This document shows positions 44,776 to 53,008 of a stretch of 64,000 nucleotides of DNA, in pieces. The notes under the pieces were generated by a model. It was not told the origin of the DNA. It saw nothing but the letters and a program-made list of their open reading frames with translations, and made no database searches. Origin of the DNA: Desulfurobacteriaceae bacterium (lineage in GTDB: Bacteria; Aquificota; Aquificia; Desulfurobacteriales; Desulfurobacteriaceae); NCBI GenBank assembly GCA_027068415.1, contig JAMOTD010000007.1:1-64000 (forward strand), in the 5' to 3' direction. Both the position numbers and the translations under genes were made by a program. Each line of letters starts with the position of its first letter. The stretch's first letter is position 1.

Positions 44776-45488
44776 TGAAAAGGCTCCTAATAGCTCTGAC
44801 GATAATTTCGGCAACGGCGGTTGCCGGGAACAACCCTCTCCTTGAGGCTCCCGCAACCGATGTGGCAAAGTGGGGAGAGAAGTTAAAGGAGTTTGAGAGG
44901 CCGGAGCTCCCCAACCTCAAGGAGTACCCTAAGCCCTTCCACTCCCCAAATGCCTACAAGTACCAGATGAACGACGTCTGTAGTACCTGCCACACCTTTG
45001 CCGCCCACAAAAAGGACGATAAGTACGCTCCCTTCTACAACGCCCACGGAACCTTTATGAGCTGTAACGTCTGCCACTTTGTTAAGGAGGGAGTGGAGTA
45101 CAGGTGGGCGGAGATTAAGGACGGCAAAGTGGTAGTCCTTGACAAGGGAGACTTCTACGGCCTGAAGTACGTTCAGGTAGGCGACAGGGTAATGCTCTCT
45201 GGGCAGGAGAGCTCTGCAAAGATAGTTCCGGTCTATAACGGCACTCCGGTAGAGCTCCCCCTAAAAGGAAACGAAAACCTCCTCAGGGATAAAACGGCCG
45301 TAGCCAAGATGCACAACGCCCTAACGGAAGAAACTCTCAAGTGTGAAGACTGCCACCAAAAAGGCGGGAGGATAGACTTTAGGGCTTTAGGGTTCAGCCC
45401 CCAAAGGGTTAAAGACCTTGAGGAGAACGAAATCGTAAAAGGCCTCAAGGAGTACAAGACAATCCACTTCCCTAAATTTATCTGGTAG
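44775..45488 (+). CDS. Three-heme periplasmic cytochrome c
   Basis: The 237-residue protein has a signal peptide (cut after VAG, residue 18) and three CXXCH motifs: CSTCHTFAAH, CNVCH and CEDCH. His residues in FYNAHG and KMHNAL are candidate axial ligands. A beta-rich stretch between hemes two and three (about 110-165) contains VQVGDRVMLSGQE and may be a small domain. I do not recognise a named family. It overlaps cytochrome b by one base and probably relays electrons between the quinone module and other cytochromes. Confidence 0.8.
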   Translation: MKRLLIALTIISATAVAGNNPLLEAPATDVAKWGEKLKEFERPELPNLKEYPKPFHSPNAYKYQMNDVCSTCHTFAAHKKDDKYAPFYNAHGTFMSCNVCHFVKEGVEYRWAEIKDGKVVVLDKGDFYGLKYVQVGDRVMLSGQESSAKIVPVYNGTPVELPLKGNENLLRDKTAVAKMHNALTEETLKCEDCHQKGGRIDFRALGFSPQRVKDLEENEIVKGLKEYKTIHFPKFIW

Positions 45489-45500
45489 GGGTAAAAGGAG

Positions 45501-46304
45501 ATGAGAGCTCTCTTCACAGCGCTTTTCCTCTTGATTATGTCCTTAACGGCCGTAGCTCAGGAGATAAAGGGAGACTGGAAGTTCCCCTCTGACATAGCCG
45601 TTGCAAACGGAAAGCTCTACGTAGTTGACGGTTTAAACAACAGGATTGCCGTCTACGACCTCTACGGAGAGCACCTGACAGACATAAAAGTTGACAGCCC
45701 CTACGGTATAGACGTTTCGGACGGCCTACTCTACGTAGTGAGCCAGAAGGGAAAGCTTTACGTCCTTGACGAGTTCGGAAACCTTGAAAAGAGCTTTGGC
45801 GTTGCCGGAAGGCCCATAGACGTTGAGAAGTTTGGCAGAAAGCTCTTCATAACAAACGGCAAGTTTGAGAGCGTTGACATCTACTCTACAGCGGGAGAGT
45901 TCCTGGGAAGGTTCGGTGAGAAGGGAACGGCACCGGGGAACTTCGTGGGAATATTCCTTCTTGACTCTGCAAAGAAAACACTCTTTGTAGTTGACAGCGT
46001 AAACGCAAGGATTCAGGAGTTTGATAAAAACGGAAACCTGTTAAGGAGCTTCGGAGTTTTCGGAATAGAGGAGGGCGACCTCTTCAGGCCCAAGGGAGTT
46101 GCCTACTGCGGAGACGGAAAGGTTGCAGTTTCGGACGCCATAACCGGAGCCGTTCAGCTCTTTGACGTTTACGGAGGCTTTGAGAGGGTAATAGCAAAAG
46201 GGCTCTACTACCCCACAGCTATTGCCTGCTACGAGGGAGAGCTCTTCGTCCTTGAGCCTCTGAAAAACAGGGTATCCACATTTAGAGTTCAAGGGGTCAA
46301 GTAA
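45501..46304 (+). CDS. Secreted NHL-repeat beta-propeller protein
   Basis: The 267-residue protein has a signal peptide (cut near AQE, residue 20) and about six NHL-type blades: PSDIAVANGKLYVVDGLNNR, YGIDVSDGLLYVVSQKGKLY, PIDVEKFGRKLFITNGK, LDSAKKTLFVVDSVNARIQE, PKGVAYCGDGKVAVSDAIT and PTAIACYEGELFVLEPLKNR, each about 40 residues apart. No heme motif or catalytic signature. NHL proteins occur beside multiheme cytochromes in several metal-reducing or syntrophic bacteria, where they may act as scaffolds; role here is inferred. It shares one base with the 24-heme gene. Confidence 0.85.
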   Translation: MRALFTALFLLIMSLTAVAQEIKGDWKFPSDIAVANGKLYVVDGLNNRIAVYDLYGEHLTDIKVDSPYGIDVSDGLLYVVSQKGKLYVLDEFGNLEKSFGVAGRPIDVEKFGRKLFITNGKFESVDIYSTAGEFLGRFGEKGTAPGNFVGIFLLDSAKKTLFVVDSVNARIQEFDKNGNLLRSFGVFGIEEGDLFRPKGVAYCGDGKVAVSDAITGAVQLFDVYGGFERVIAKGLYYPTAIACYEGELFVLEPLKNRVSTFRVQGVK

Positions 46305-48976
46305 TGAGGAAATCGCTGGCTATCCTCCTGACCATACTTGCCGTCTCAACAACGGCAGAGGCAAAACTCAAAAAGAGCATGAAGAAGGAGTGTCTCGTCT
46401 GCCACGAGAACTGGCTCCTTGAGGCAAAGGTTAAGTCTCCCAAACTCCTAACTGCCCGCTCCTTCACTGCAACCGATAAACTGATGTGCCTCTCCTGTCA
46501 CGACGGCTCAATGGCAGACGACAGGCTAACTTTCTTGGGCTTTAAGCACTTCTCCCACCCGGTTGACAAAAAAGTTCCCGAGGACTTCAAGATACCCAAA
46601 GGCTTCCCCCTTAAAGACGGAAAGCTCTACTGCGGAACCTGCCACACTCCCCACACGGAGACCGGAAGCGAGAAGAAGCTTGACTACACCTTCATGAGGA
46701 AGCCCAACGTCAACTCGGCCCTCTGTGTTGCCTGCCACAAGGAGAACTCAGAGCACGGAATAAACCACCCGATTTTTGAGGATACTAAAGACAAACTAAA
46801 GCCCCAGTTAGCAGCAGAGGTAGAGAAGTTAGGGGGAAGGCTAACAGAGAACAGGGAGCTGACCTGTGAGTCGTGCCACTCGGCCCACAGGGGAAGGGCA
46901 AAGAGGACGCTCCTTGAAAGGGCCGATAACTCAACCCTGTGTGCCGTCTGCCACATAGATAACGTAAACTCCAAGGAGCACCCTAACTTCAGGAACCACC
47001 CGATTCACAAGAAGTTCCCCGAAGGGGCAGACGTAGCCTTTTTTAAGAGCAAGAAGGCGGTACTTGAGAGCGTAGAGTGTATGACCTGCCACAAAGTCCA
47101 CAAGGAGAAGAATAAGCACCTCGTTGTAGCTCCCGAGAAGGAGCTCTGCATCCTCTGCCATACCGACCAGAAGTGGGTAAACAAGACAAAGCACAACGTA
47201 GCGGGCAATTCATGTAAGAGCTGCCACACTCCCCACAAGGCAAAGGGCAGGGAGCTGTGGAGCAGGCCGATACCCGAAGAGGCCTTTGACTACGCATCCC
47301 TCATTGAGGCAAGGGGCAAGGACGATATCCTGTGTCTCTCCTGCCACTACCCCCAGAGCAAAATCAACGGTAAAGAGTGCCCGGATGTAGGCACTTTAAC
47401 CCACCCGACCGGCAAAAAGGTTAAGGAGAAGGTAAAGCTCCCCTTACCCGGCGGTAAGCTCTCCTGTACAACGTGCCACGATCCCCACCACTCCTTTAAC
47501 AGAAGTCCGAAGGGTAAGTTCCTGAGGAAGGAGAGGTCGGAGCTCTGCTACACCTGCCACAGGGAAGAGGCAGACGTTAAGAGGGGAGCCCACGGAAAAA
47601 TTGACGAGAAGAGGTGGAAGAAGGGCGACTGTGCGGCCTGCCACAACGTCCACAAAGCCAAGGGCGGCTACCTCTCAAGGGTTGTTTACGGAGAGATTTC
47701 ACCGATGGAGCCCCCCGTTGACGGCTTCTGTCTGGCCTGCCACGACCCCGAGGGAATGGCAGAGCACAAGGTTAAGCAGTCTGTCTTTAACGAGCACCCT
47801 GTAGGGGTTAAGAACCCGAGCAATAAGCTGCCAGGTAAGAAAATCTCATGTGCAACCTGCCACGACCCCCATACCCATAAAGAGGAGCTCCTCAGAATTC
47901 CCGTAAGGAAGGACTCAAAGCTCTGTTTAACCTGCCACACAGACCAGAACCTTGAGGGAACTCCCCACGACCTCTTAAGCAGCTCAGAGGTCAAGCTGAG
48001 CAGGAAGGAGAGGGAAGAGCTCCTTAAGAAGGGTAAGTGTTCGGCCTGCCACACTCCCCACAACCCCGAGTTTAAGGTACTCTGGGCAAGGAAGCCCGGT
48101 AAAGGTAAAACAATAGGAGAAAAACTCTGTCTCTCATGCCACGCCGAAGGGAAATTAGCAGAGAAGGCAACGGTAGGGGAGCACTCCCACCCGATTGGAA
48201 GGGAGATTACCGAGAAGAATCTTGAGATGATTAAGAGCTCAAGGCTCCCCCTTATTGACCAGATGACCGGACACCCTGCAAGGAAGGGAGAGCAGGGGGT
48301 CTTTGACTGTACAACCTGCCACGAGCCCCATAACGGTGCAGATAAGAAGAGGTTAACAAGGTACGTAGTTGAGGGAAACAGCCCCCTCTGTACCTCCTGC
48401 CACGTCCAGCAGGCCAAGGTAATCGGAACAGAGCACGACATGAGGGTCGTCAAGAAGAACTTTAAAAACGCCCTCGGTAAGGAAGTTCTCAAAGACGGCG
48501 TCTGTTCGGCCTGCCACGTTCCCCATAGGGCTAAAGACAAGCTCCTCTGGGCATTTAACGTTAAAAAGATTACCGATAACAGAATGTCCAACTACTGTTT
48601 AACCTGCCACTCAAAAGACGGAGTAGCAAAAGAAAAGGTTGTAAAAGAGTACTACCACCCCAGCAAGGACGTAGTAGTAAGGAACTTTGACAGGCCCGGC
48701 AGAGAGGGAGACTGGCCTATATTTACTAAAGAGGGTAAAAAGGTTCACGCAGGAGGAGAAATTGCCTGTGAGACCTGCCACGAGCCCCACGTCTGGAGCA
48801 GGTGGCAGAAAGAAGCTCCCGGTAAGCCCGTTGAGGGCAACGCTCTTAACAGCTTCCTCAGGAACAAAGACCTCAGGGGAAGCATCTGCGTTGACTGCCA
48901 CGGCTTAGACGCCCTTTACAGGTATAAGCTCTTCCACACGAAGAAGGCTCATCAGGAAAAGCCCTCTTACAAGTAG
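46304..48976 (+). CDS. 24-heme cytochrome c, doubled-CXXCH type
   Basis: The 890-residue secreted protein has a signal peptide (cut near AEA, residue 20) and I count 24 CXXCH motifs spread evenly, from CLVCH near residue 30 to CVDCH near 870. The common form is CxxCHxPH or CxxCHxxH (CGTCHTPH, CESCHSAH, CMTCHKVH, CATCHDPH, CETCHEPH), the pattern of doubled-CXXCH domains, in about a dozen loose repeats of 60-80 residues. HP and HPIG/HPVG motifs between them supply axial His. No membrane anchor is evident. It could form a long conductive arm or filament unit, or an extracellular terminal reductase. Confidence 0.92.
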   Translation: MRKSLAILLTILAVSTTAEAKLKKSMKKECLVCHENWLLEAKVKSPKLLTARSFTATDKLMCLSCHDGSMADDRLTFLGFKHFSHPVDKKVPEDFKIPKGFPLKDGKLYCGTCHTPHTETGSEKKLDYTFMRKPNVNSALCVACHKENSEHGINHPIFEDTKDKLKPQLAAEVEKLGGRLTENRELTCESCHSAHRGRAKRTLLERADNSTLCAVCHIDNVNSKEHPNFRNHPIHKKFPEGADVAFFKSKKAVLESVECMTCHKVHKEKNKHLVVAPEKELCILCHTDQKWVNKTKHNVAGNSCKSCHTPHKAKGRELWSRPIPEEAFDYASLIEARGKDDILCLSCHYPQSKINGKECPDVGTLTHPTGKKVKEKVKLPLPGGKLSCTTCHDPHHSFNRSPKGKFLRKERSELCYTCHREEADVKRGAHGKIDEKRWKKGDCAACHNVHKAKGGYLSRVVYGEISPMEPPVDGFCLACHDPEGMAEHKVKQSVFNEHPVGVKNPSNKLPGKKISCATCHDPHTHKEELLRIPVRKDSKLCLTCHTDQNLEGTPHDLLSSSEVKLSRKEREELLKKGKCSACHTPHNPEFKVLWARKPGKGKTIGEKLCLSCHAEGKLAEKATVGEHSHPIGREITEKNLEMIKSSRLPLIDQMTGHPARKGEQGVFDCTTCHEPHNGADKKRLTRYVVEGNSPLCTSCHVQQAKVIGTEHDMRVVKKNFKNALGKEVLKDGVCSACHVPHRAKDKLLWAFNVKKITDNRMSNYCLTCHSKDGVAKEKVVKEYYHPSKDVVVRNFDRPGREGDWPIFTKEGKKVHAGGEIACETCHEPHVWSRWQKEAPGKPVEGNALNSFLRNKDLRGSICVDCHGLDALYRYKLFHTKKAHQEKPSYK

Positions 48977-48987
48977 GAGGTTGAGAG

Positions 48988-49137
48988 ATGGCAAGGGAAG
49001 TAAGCTCAAGGGACATAGAGAAGGAGGCCTGGATAGTCTTAGCGGCCACCCTCTCAGTTCTGCTCCTACCGATTTTGGGAGTGTGGTTCGTTAAGTTTGT
49101 CCACTGGTATGCAGAGTCCTTCTTCATGTGGTTATAA
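48988..49137 (+). CDS. Small one-helix membrane protein of the cytochrome operon
   Basis: A 49-residue protein starts at ATG 48988 after TAGGAGGTTGAGAG, an excellent ribosome site. It has a charged head (AREVSSRDIEKEAW), one membrane helix (IVLAATLSVLLLPILGVWFV) and an aromatic end with His39. It ends at TAA 49135-49137. I recognise no family. Operon position and ribosome site argue that it is real; it may stabilise the cytochrome b complex. Confidence 0.75.
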   Translation: MAREVSSRDIEKEAWIVLAATLSVLLLPILGVWFVKFVHWYAESFFMWL

Positions 49138-49146
49138 GGAGGAGAG

Positions 49147-49281
49147 ATGGCGAGCAAGGCCCTGAAAACAATCTTCGGCTTCAGGAAGTGGATAGCCTCG
49201 GTTGAGATTATCCTCTACATTATAATGCTCCTTACCCTCCTCAGCACCGCTTATCACCACCTTATGGGGGGAGGCCACTAA
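49147..49281 (+). CDS. Second small one-helix membrane protein of the cytochrome operon
   Basis: A 44-residue protein from ATG 49147, after AAGGAGGAGAG. It has a basic head (ASKALKTIFGFRKW), a helix (IASVEIILYIIMLLTLLSTA) and a tail YHHLMGGGH with three His. It ends at TAA, and the next gene starts at the following base. The His-rich end facing one side of the membrane could ligate heme or metal. No known family recognised. Confidence 0.75.
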   Translation: MASKALKTIFGFRKWIASVEIILYIIMLLTLLSTAYHHLMGGGH

Positions 49282-49734
49282 TTGCCGAGGCCTTCTTGGG
49301 ACGAGTACTTTATGTCAATAGCCCAGATGGTCTCAACCCGCTCCACCTGTTTAAGGAGAAAGGTAGGGGCGGTCTTGGTAAAGGATAAGAGAATAATATC
49401 AACCGGATATAACGGCCCGCCTTCCGGGTTAAAACACCCCGAAGAAGTGGGCTGTTTAAGGGAGAAGTTGGGAGTTCCCAGCGGTCAGAGGCACGAGCTC
49501 TGCAGGGGGCTCCACGCAGAGCAGAACGCAATAATTCAGGCTGCACTTCACGGAGTCTCAACGAAGGGTAGCATCCTCTACTGTACCCACTGCCCCTGCT
49601 CCCTCTGTGTCAAGATGCTTATAAATGCCGGCGTTGAGAAGGTCATCTACAAAGAGGGCTACCCCGACTGGCTGGCAAAGGAGATTGCTAAAGAGGCCGG
49701 CCTCCCCTTAATCCAGTTTCAGGCCGAAAAATAA
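49282..49734 (+). CDS. Deoxycytidylate (dCMP) deaminase
   Basis: Converts dCMP to dUMP, the precursor of dTMP. The 150-residue protein has [20 protein letters not shown], the zinc motif [11 protein letters not shown] near 79 and [17 protein letters not shown] near 102 with the second and third zinc ligands, as in ComEB-like enzymes. Start is TTG directly after the preceding TAA, with GGGGGGAGG nine bases upstream. It directly precedes thyX, so the two form a dTMP module that happens to be transcribed after the cytochrome genes. Confidence 0.92.
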   Translation: MPRPSWDEYFMSIAQMVSTRSTCLRRKVGAVLVKDKRIISTGYNGPPSGLKHPEEVGCLREKLGVPSGQRHELCRGLHAEQNAIIQAALHGVSTKGSILYCTHCPCSLCVKMLINAGVEKVIYKEGYPDWLAKEIAKEAGLPLIQFQAEK

Positions 49735-49776
49735 ACTATAATTTCCCCCTGCAAGAAATAATCCGGAGGTTTTCCC

Positions 49777-50370
49777 TTGGAAGTTCTCCTTCTCTCGGCC
49801 AACTTTCCGGAGCTTGAGGAGGAAAAGGAGCTCCTTCGCCACTCCTCCTTTACTTTCCTCGTTGACGGAATCTCAAGGGCGTGCTCCCACCAGCTGGTCC
49901 GCCACAGGCCGGCCTCCTACAGCCAGCAGTCTCAAAGGTACGTTGCTATGAAAAACTTCCCTTACGTTGAGCCCGAAACGGTTAGAGGAGTAAAGGTTGA
50001 AGTTGACGGCAGGGAGATGGAGTTTAAAGACTTAATGGAGCTCATCGGGAAGTTCTACGAGGGACTGGTTGAGAAAGGAGTTCCAAAGGAGGACGCAAGG
50101 TTCGTCCTTCCCAACGCCTGCACCACCAGAATCGTATTTACGATGAACGGAGAGGAACTCGTCCATTTCCTCAGGCTCAGAACCTGCTCAAGGGCCCAGT
50201 GGGAAATCAGGGAGATGGCAGTAAAGATATTAAGAATTCTGAGAGAGAAGTTTCCAGGGCTCTTTGACAGGGTAGGCCCCAACTGCTACTACCTCGGGTA
50301 CTGTACCGAAGGGAAGAAGAGCTGCGGAAGGCCGGAAGAGGTAAGAAGGTTCTTCTCCAGCCTAAAATAA
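49777..50370 (+). CDS. thyX: Flavin-dependent thymidylate synthase ThyX
   Basis: ThyX methylates dUMP with methylenetetrahydrofolate and FADH2. The signature RHRPASYSQQSQRY (RHRX7S) lies near residue 44. FTFLVDGISRACSHQLVRHR before it and LRLRTCSRAQWEIREMA near 137 (nucleotide and flavin contacts) are also typical. Start is TTG after CCGGAGG, giving 197 residues, slightly short for the family but with all core motifs. No ThyA in the window. Confidence 0.93.
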   Translation: MEVLLLSANFPELEEEKELLRHSSFTFLVDGISRACSHQLVRHRPASYSQQSQRYVAMKNFPYVEPETVRGVKVEVDGREMEFKDLMELIGKFYEGLVEKGVPKEDARFVLPNACTTRIVFTMNGEELVHFLRLRTCSRAQWEIREMAVKILRILREKFPGLFDRVGPNCYYLGYCTEGKKSCGRPEEVRRFFSSLK

Positions 50371-50384
50371 GAAGAGGTGAGAAG

Positions 50385-51713
50385 ATGGTTGAGCTTATAG
50401 AGAAGGCGGCAAACATACTGAAGAAGTTAGGAGTTGAGAAGTACGACATCTACGCAGTTTCGGGAGAGGGAATTACAGTTGAAGTTAAGAACGGTACCGT
50501 TGAGAAATTAAAGAGCTCCCAGAGAAAAGGGGTTGCAATAAGGGTGGTAATTGACGGGAAGCTCGGATTTGCCTACACAAACGATACCTCAGAGGACGGC
50601 GTAAGAATTGCGATAGAGTGTGCAAGGGATAACGCCCAGAGCTGCGAGCCCGACGAGTACACCTTCTCAATGCCTTCAGAAAATAAGGTGGACTTTCCCC
50701 TTGCAGACGAGGAGTTTGAGAGGATTCCGGTTGAGAGAAAGATTGAACTGGCCCTTGAGCTTGAAGAGAGGGCAAGGAACCACGACAGGAGAGTAGAGAG
50801 GGTTAGGAAGGCCTCGTACGGAGATAGTTTCACGACTGTTTACTACTACAACTCAAACGACAACGCATTCTCCTACTCAACTACAAACTACTGGTTGAGC
50901 ATTCTTCTTGCGGCTAAAGAGGGAGAGAGTTCCCAAATAGGCTGGGACTACCAGAACAAGCGCTACTTCTCAGAGCTCAACCCGGTTGAGGTTGCGGTAG
51001 GGGCGGCCTCAAGTGCCGTGGAGCTCCTTGGGGCCAAACCCATGAAGACGAGAAGAATACCGGTAATATTTAAGAACGCGGTTTTTGCGGAGCTCATTGA
51101 AGCCCTCTCTTCTGCCTTTTTGGGGCACAATGTCCTGAGGAGGAAGTCCCTCTTTGCCGACAAGCTGAGCCACGAGATTGCCAGCCACGCCCTCAACCTC
51201 TACGACGACCCCTTCCAGAAGGACGGAACGGGAAGCGCCCCTTACGACGACGAGGGGACGGCAACGAGAAAGAAAGCGATAATTGAGAGGGGAGTTTTAA
51301 AGAACTTCCTCGTTGACCTGTACACTTCAAAGAAACTCGGCCTCCAGCCTACAGGAAACGGGATAAGGCCGGGAATCGGCTCCCTTCCGACCTGCGGGAT
51401 TACGAACCTCGTAGTTGAGAGGGGAGCTCTTGGACTTGAGGAACTGATAAAGACTCCAAAGGAGGTTCTCGTAATTACCGACGCAATGGGAATTCACACG
51501 ATAAACCCGATTTCGGGCGAGTTCTCAATAGGAATAAGCGGAGTTTACTTCCACGAAGGCGAGAGGGTAGCTCCCGTAAGCGGAATGACAGTAGCGGGGA
51601 ATATTAGAGAGCTCCTAAACGGAATTACAGAGGTAGGAGCAGACCTGAAGTGGCTGGGGAACGTCTGCAGCCCTTCCGTCTTAGTTAAAGAACTAACTGT
51701 AAGCGGAGAGTAG
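50385..51713 (+). CDS. TldD/PmbA (TldE) family protein
   Basis: TldD and TldE/PmbA form a heterodimeric metalloprotease that trims small peptides such as microcins and CcdA; only TldD carries the zinc motif. The 442-residue protein matches the PmbA type: EKYDIYAVSGEGITVEVKNG, SSQRKGVAIRVVIDGKLGF split near residue 45, DPFQKDGTGSAPYDDEGTAT, VLKNFLVDLYTSKKLG and VYFHEGERVAPVSGMTVAGN near the end. I see no HExxxH, in line with the non-catalytic partner. No tldD lies beside it. Confidence 0.87.
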   Translation: MVELIEKAANILKKLGVEKYDIYAVSGEGITVEVKNGTVEKLKSSQRKGVAIRVVIDGKLGFAYTNDTSEDGVRIAIECARDNAQSCEPDEYTFSMPSENKVDFPLADEEFERIPVERKIELALELEERARNHDRRVERVRKASYGDSFTTVYYYNSNDNAFSYSTTNYWLSILLAAKEGESSQIGWDYQNKRYFSELNPVEVAVGAASSAVELLGAKPMKTRRIPVIFKNAVFAELIEALSSAFLGHNVLRRKSLFADKLSHEIASHALNLYDDPFQKDGTGSAPYDDEGTATRKKAIIERGVLKNFLVDLYTSKKLGLQPTGNGIRPGIGSLPTCGITNLVVERGALGLEELIKTPKEVLVITDAMGIHTINPISGEFSIGISGVYFHEGERVAPVSGMTVAGNIRELLNGITEVGADLKWLGNVCSPSVLVKELTVSGE

Positions 51714-52013
51714 ATGAAGGGAATCAGGAGAGAGAGGTTAAAGTCAACGCTGCTGAAGGAGATTTCAGAGATTATAAGGAGGGATGTTGACCTTCCCGAG
51801 AACCTCTTTATAACAGTTCAGAGGGTGGAACTCTCAAAGGACGCAAGTAAGGCAACGGTCTTCATCTCGGCCTTAAAGAAGGAAGATGCAGTAAAGGCCG
51901 TTGAGATTTTAAACAGGGCAAGCGGCTACATTCAGCACCTATTGGGAAAGAGGATTAAAATCAGAACTGTTCCCAGACCCCAGTTCGTCGTAGCGCCAGA
52001 GGTAATGCTATGA
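51714..52013 (+). CDS. rbfA: Ribosome-binding factor A
   Basis: RbfA aids late maturation of the 30S subunit and cold adaptation. The 99-residue protein has RRERLKSTLLKEISEIIRRD, VELSKDASKATVFIS and ILNRASGYIQHLLGKRIKIR with PQFVVAPE near the end, all family marks. Starts right after the TldE-like stop and overlaps the next gene in ATGA. rbfA followed by a DHH phosphoesterase is a common bacterial pair. Confidence 0.93.
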   Translation: MKGIRRERLKSTLLKEISEIIRRDVDLPENLFITVQRVELSKDASKATVFISALKKEDAVKAVEILNRASGYIQHLLGKRIKIRTVPRPQFVVAPEVML

Positions 52014-53008
52014 GCAAAAAACTAACCAGAAGCGAAACGGCAGAGCTCATAAAAGGTATGGAGGGGAAAATCCTCATAACGACCCACAAAAACCCCGACG
52101 GAGACGCAATCGGGAGCTCCCTCGGCTGGTACCACTTCCTGAAGAAGCTCGGTAAAGAGGTAAAAATCTTCTACAGGGACAGAATCCCCTACTTCTTTGA
52201 CTTTCTACCCGGAGCACGGGATGTTGAGAGCGGAACCGAAATAAAGGGGAAGTTTGACTGGGTCATAATAACCGACGTCTCAGACCCGAAGAGAACCGGC
52301 TTTGAGGAAATCCCCGCCGAAAAGAGTCTCGTAATAGACCACCACATCACCGCCGAACCCTTCACAGACTACTACATAGTTGAGCCCGACATCTCAAGTA
52401 CATGCGAGCTCTCCTACGAGATAATGAAGATAGCTGAGCCCGGGCTCATAGACACCCTCGTAGCCCTGCCCCTATATACGGGAATAGTTACCGACACGGG
52501 AAGCTTCAGCTACTCAAACACCAGCCCCCGAACCCACTACATAGCGGCCGAGCTGATGGAAAAGGGGGTAGAGCCCTACCTCGTCTACAGCTCAATCTTT
52601 GAGAGGAACAGGATTAACAAGTTTAAACTCCTTGAGCTGGTCTTAAAAACCCTTGAGTTTGCCCTGAACGGAAAAGTGGCCCACATAACCCTCTTCAGGT
52701 GCTTCCTTGTGGAGACAGGAGCCTACCCGGAAGAGGCGGAGGGGTTCATAAACTACCCCCGCTCAATTGAGGGAGTTGAAGTTGCCGTTTTCTTCAAGGA
52801 GCTTGAGGAGGAGGGGAAGTGGAAAATTTCCCTGCGCTCTAAGGGAAGGGTTGACGTTGCAAAGGTGGCCAAGAGACTCGGTGGAGGAGGCCACAAAATG
52901 GCTGCAGGGTACGAGGCAGAAGGGGAGCTTGAGGAGATTAAGAGGGAGCTCTTTAAAGAGCTTGAAATAGCCCTTGAGGAGAGCTACTACAGGGAAATTT
53001 CCCTTTAA
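52010..53008 (+). CDS. nrnA: DHH/DHHA1 phosphoesterase, NrnA-type
   Basis: NrnA degrades short RNA oligonucleotides and dephosphorylates pAp. The 332-residue protein has THKNPDGDAIGSSLG (motif I), WVIITDVSDPKRTG, the DHH motif LVIDHHITAEPFTDYYIV in two parts, TGIVTDTGSFSYSNTSPRT and, in DHHA1, LRSKGRVDVAKVAKRLGGGGHKM across residues near 285. Family also includes pGpG and c-di-AMP acting members. Its TAA interlocks with the stop of the opposing Omp85 gene. Confidence 0.88.
   Translation: MSKKLTRSETAELIKGMEGKILITTHKNPDGDAIGSSLGWYHFLKKLGKEVKIFYRDRIPYFFDFLPGARDVESGTEIKGKFDWVIITDVSDPKRTGFEEIPAEKSLVIDHHITAEPFTDYYIVEPDISSTCELSYEIMKIAEPGLIDTLVALPLYTGIVTDTGSFSYSNTSPRTHYIAAELMEKGVEPYLVYSSIFERNRINKFKLLELVLKTLEFALNGKVAHITLFRCFLVETGAYPEEAEGFINYPRSIEGVEVAVFFKELEEEGKWKISLRSKGRVDVAKVAKRLGGGGHKMAAGYEAEGELEEIKRELFKELEIALEESYYREISL

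Noticed and set aside
47686-48591. Long open frame (301 codons) on the minus strand inside the 24-heme gene
   Set aside because: It arises from the repeated CXXCH codons (TGC CAC read backward as GTG GCA), lacks a ribosome site and known motifs, while the plus strand clearly codes 24 hemes.
46304-48976. Tandem DNA repeat or CRISPR-like array in the 24-heme gene
   Set aside because: The repeated TGCCAC pieces are codons of heme motifs with uneven spacing and no conserved repeat length. No CRISPR array was seen anywhere in the window.
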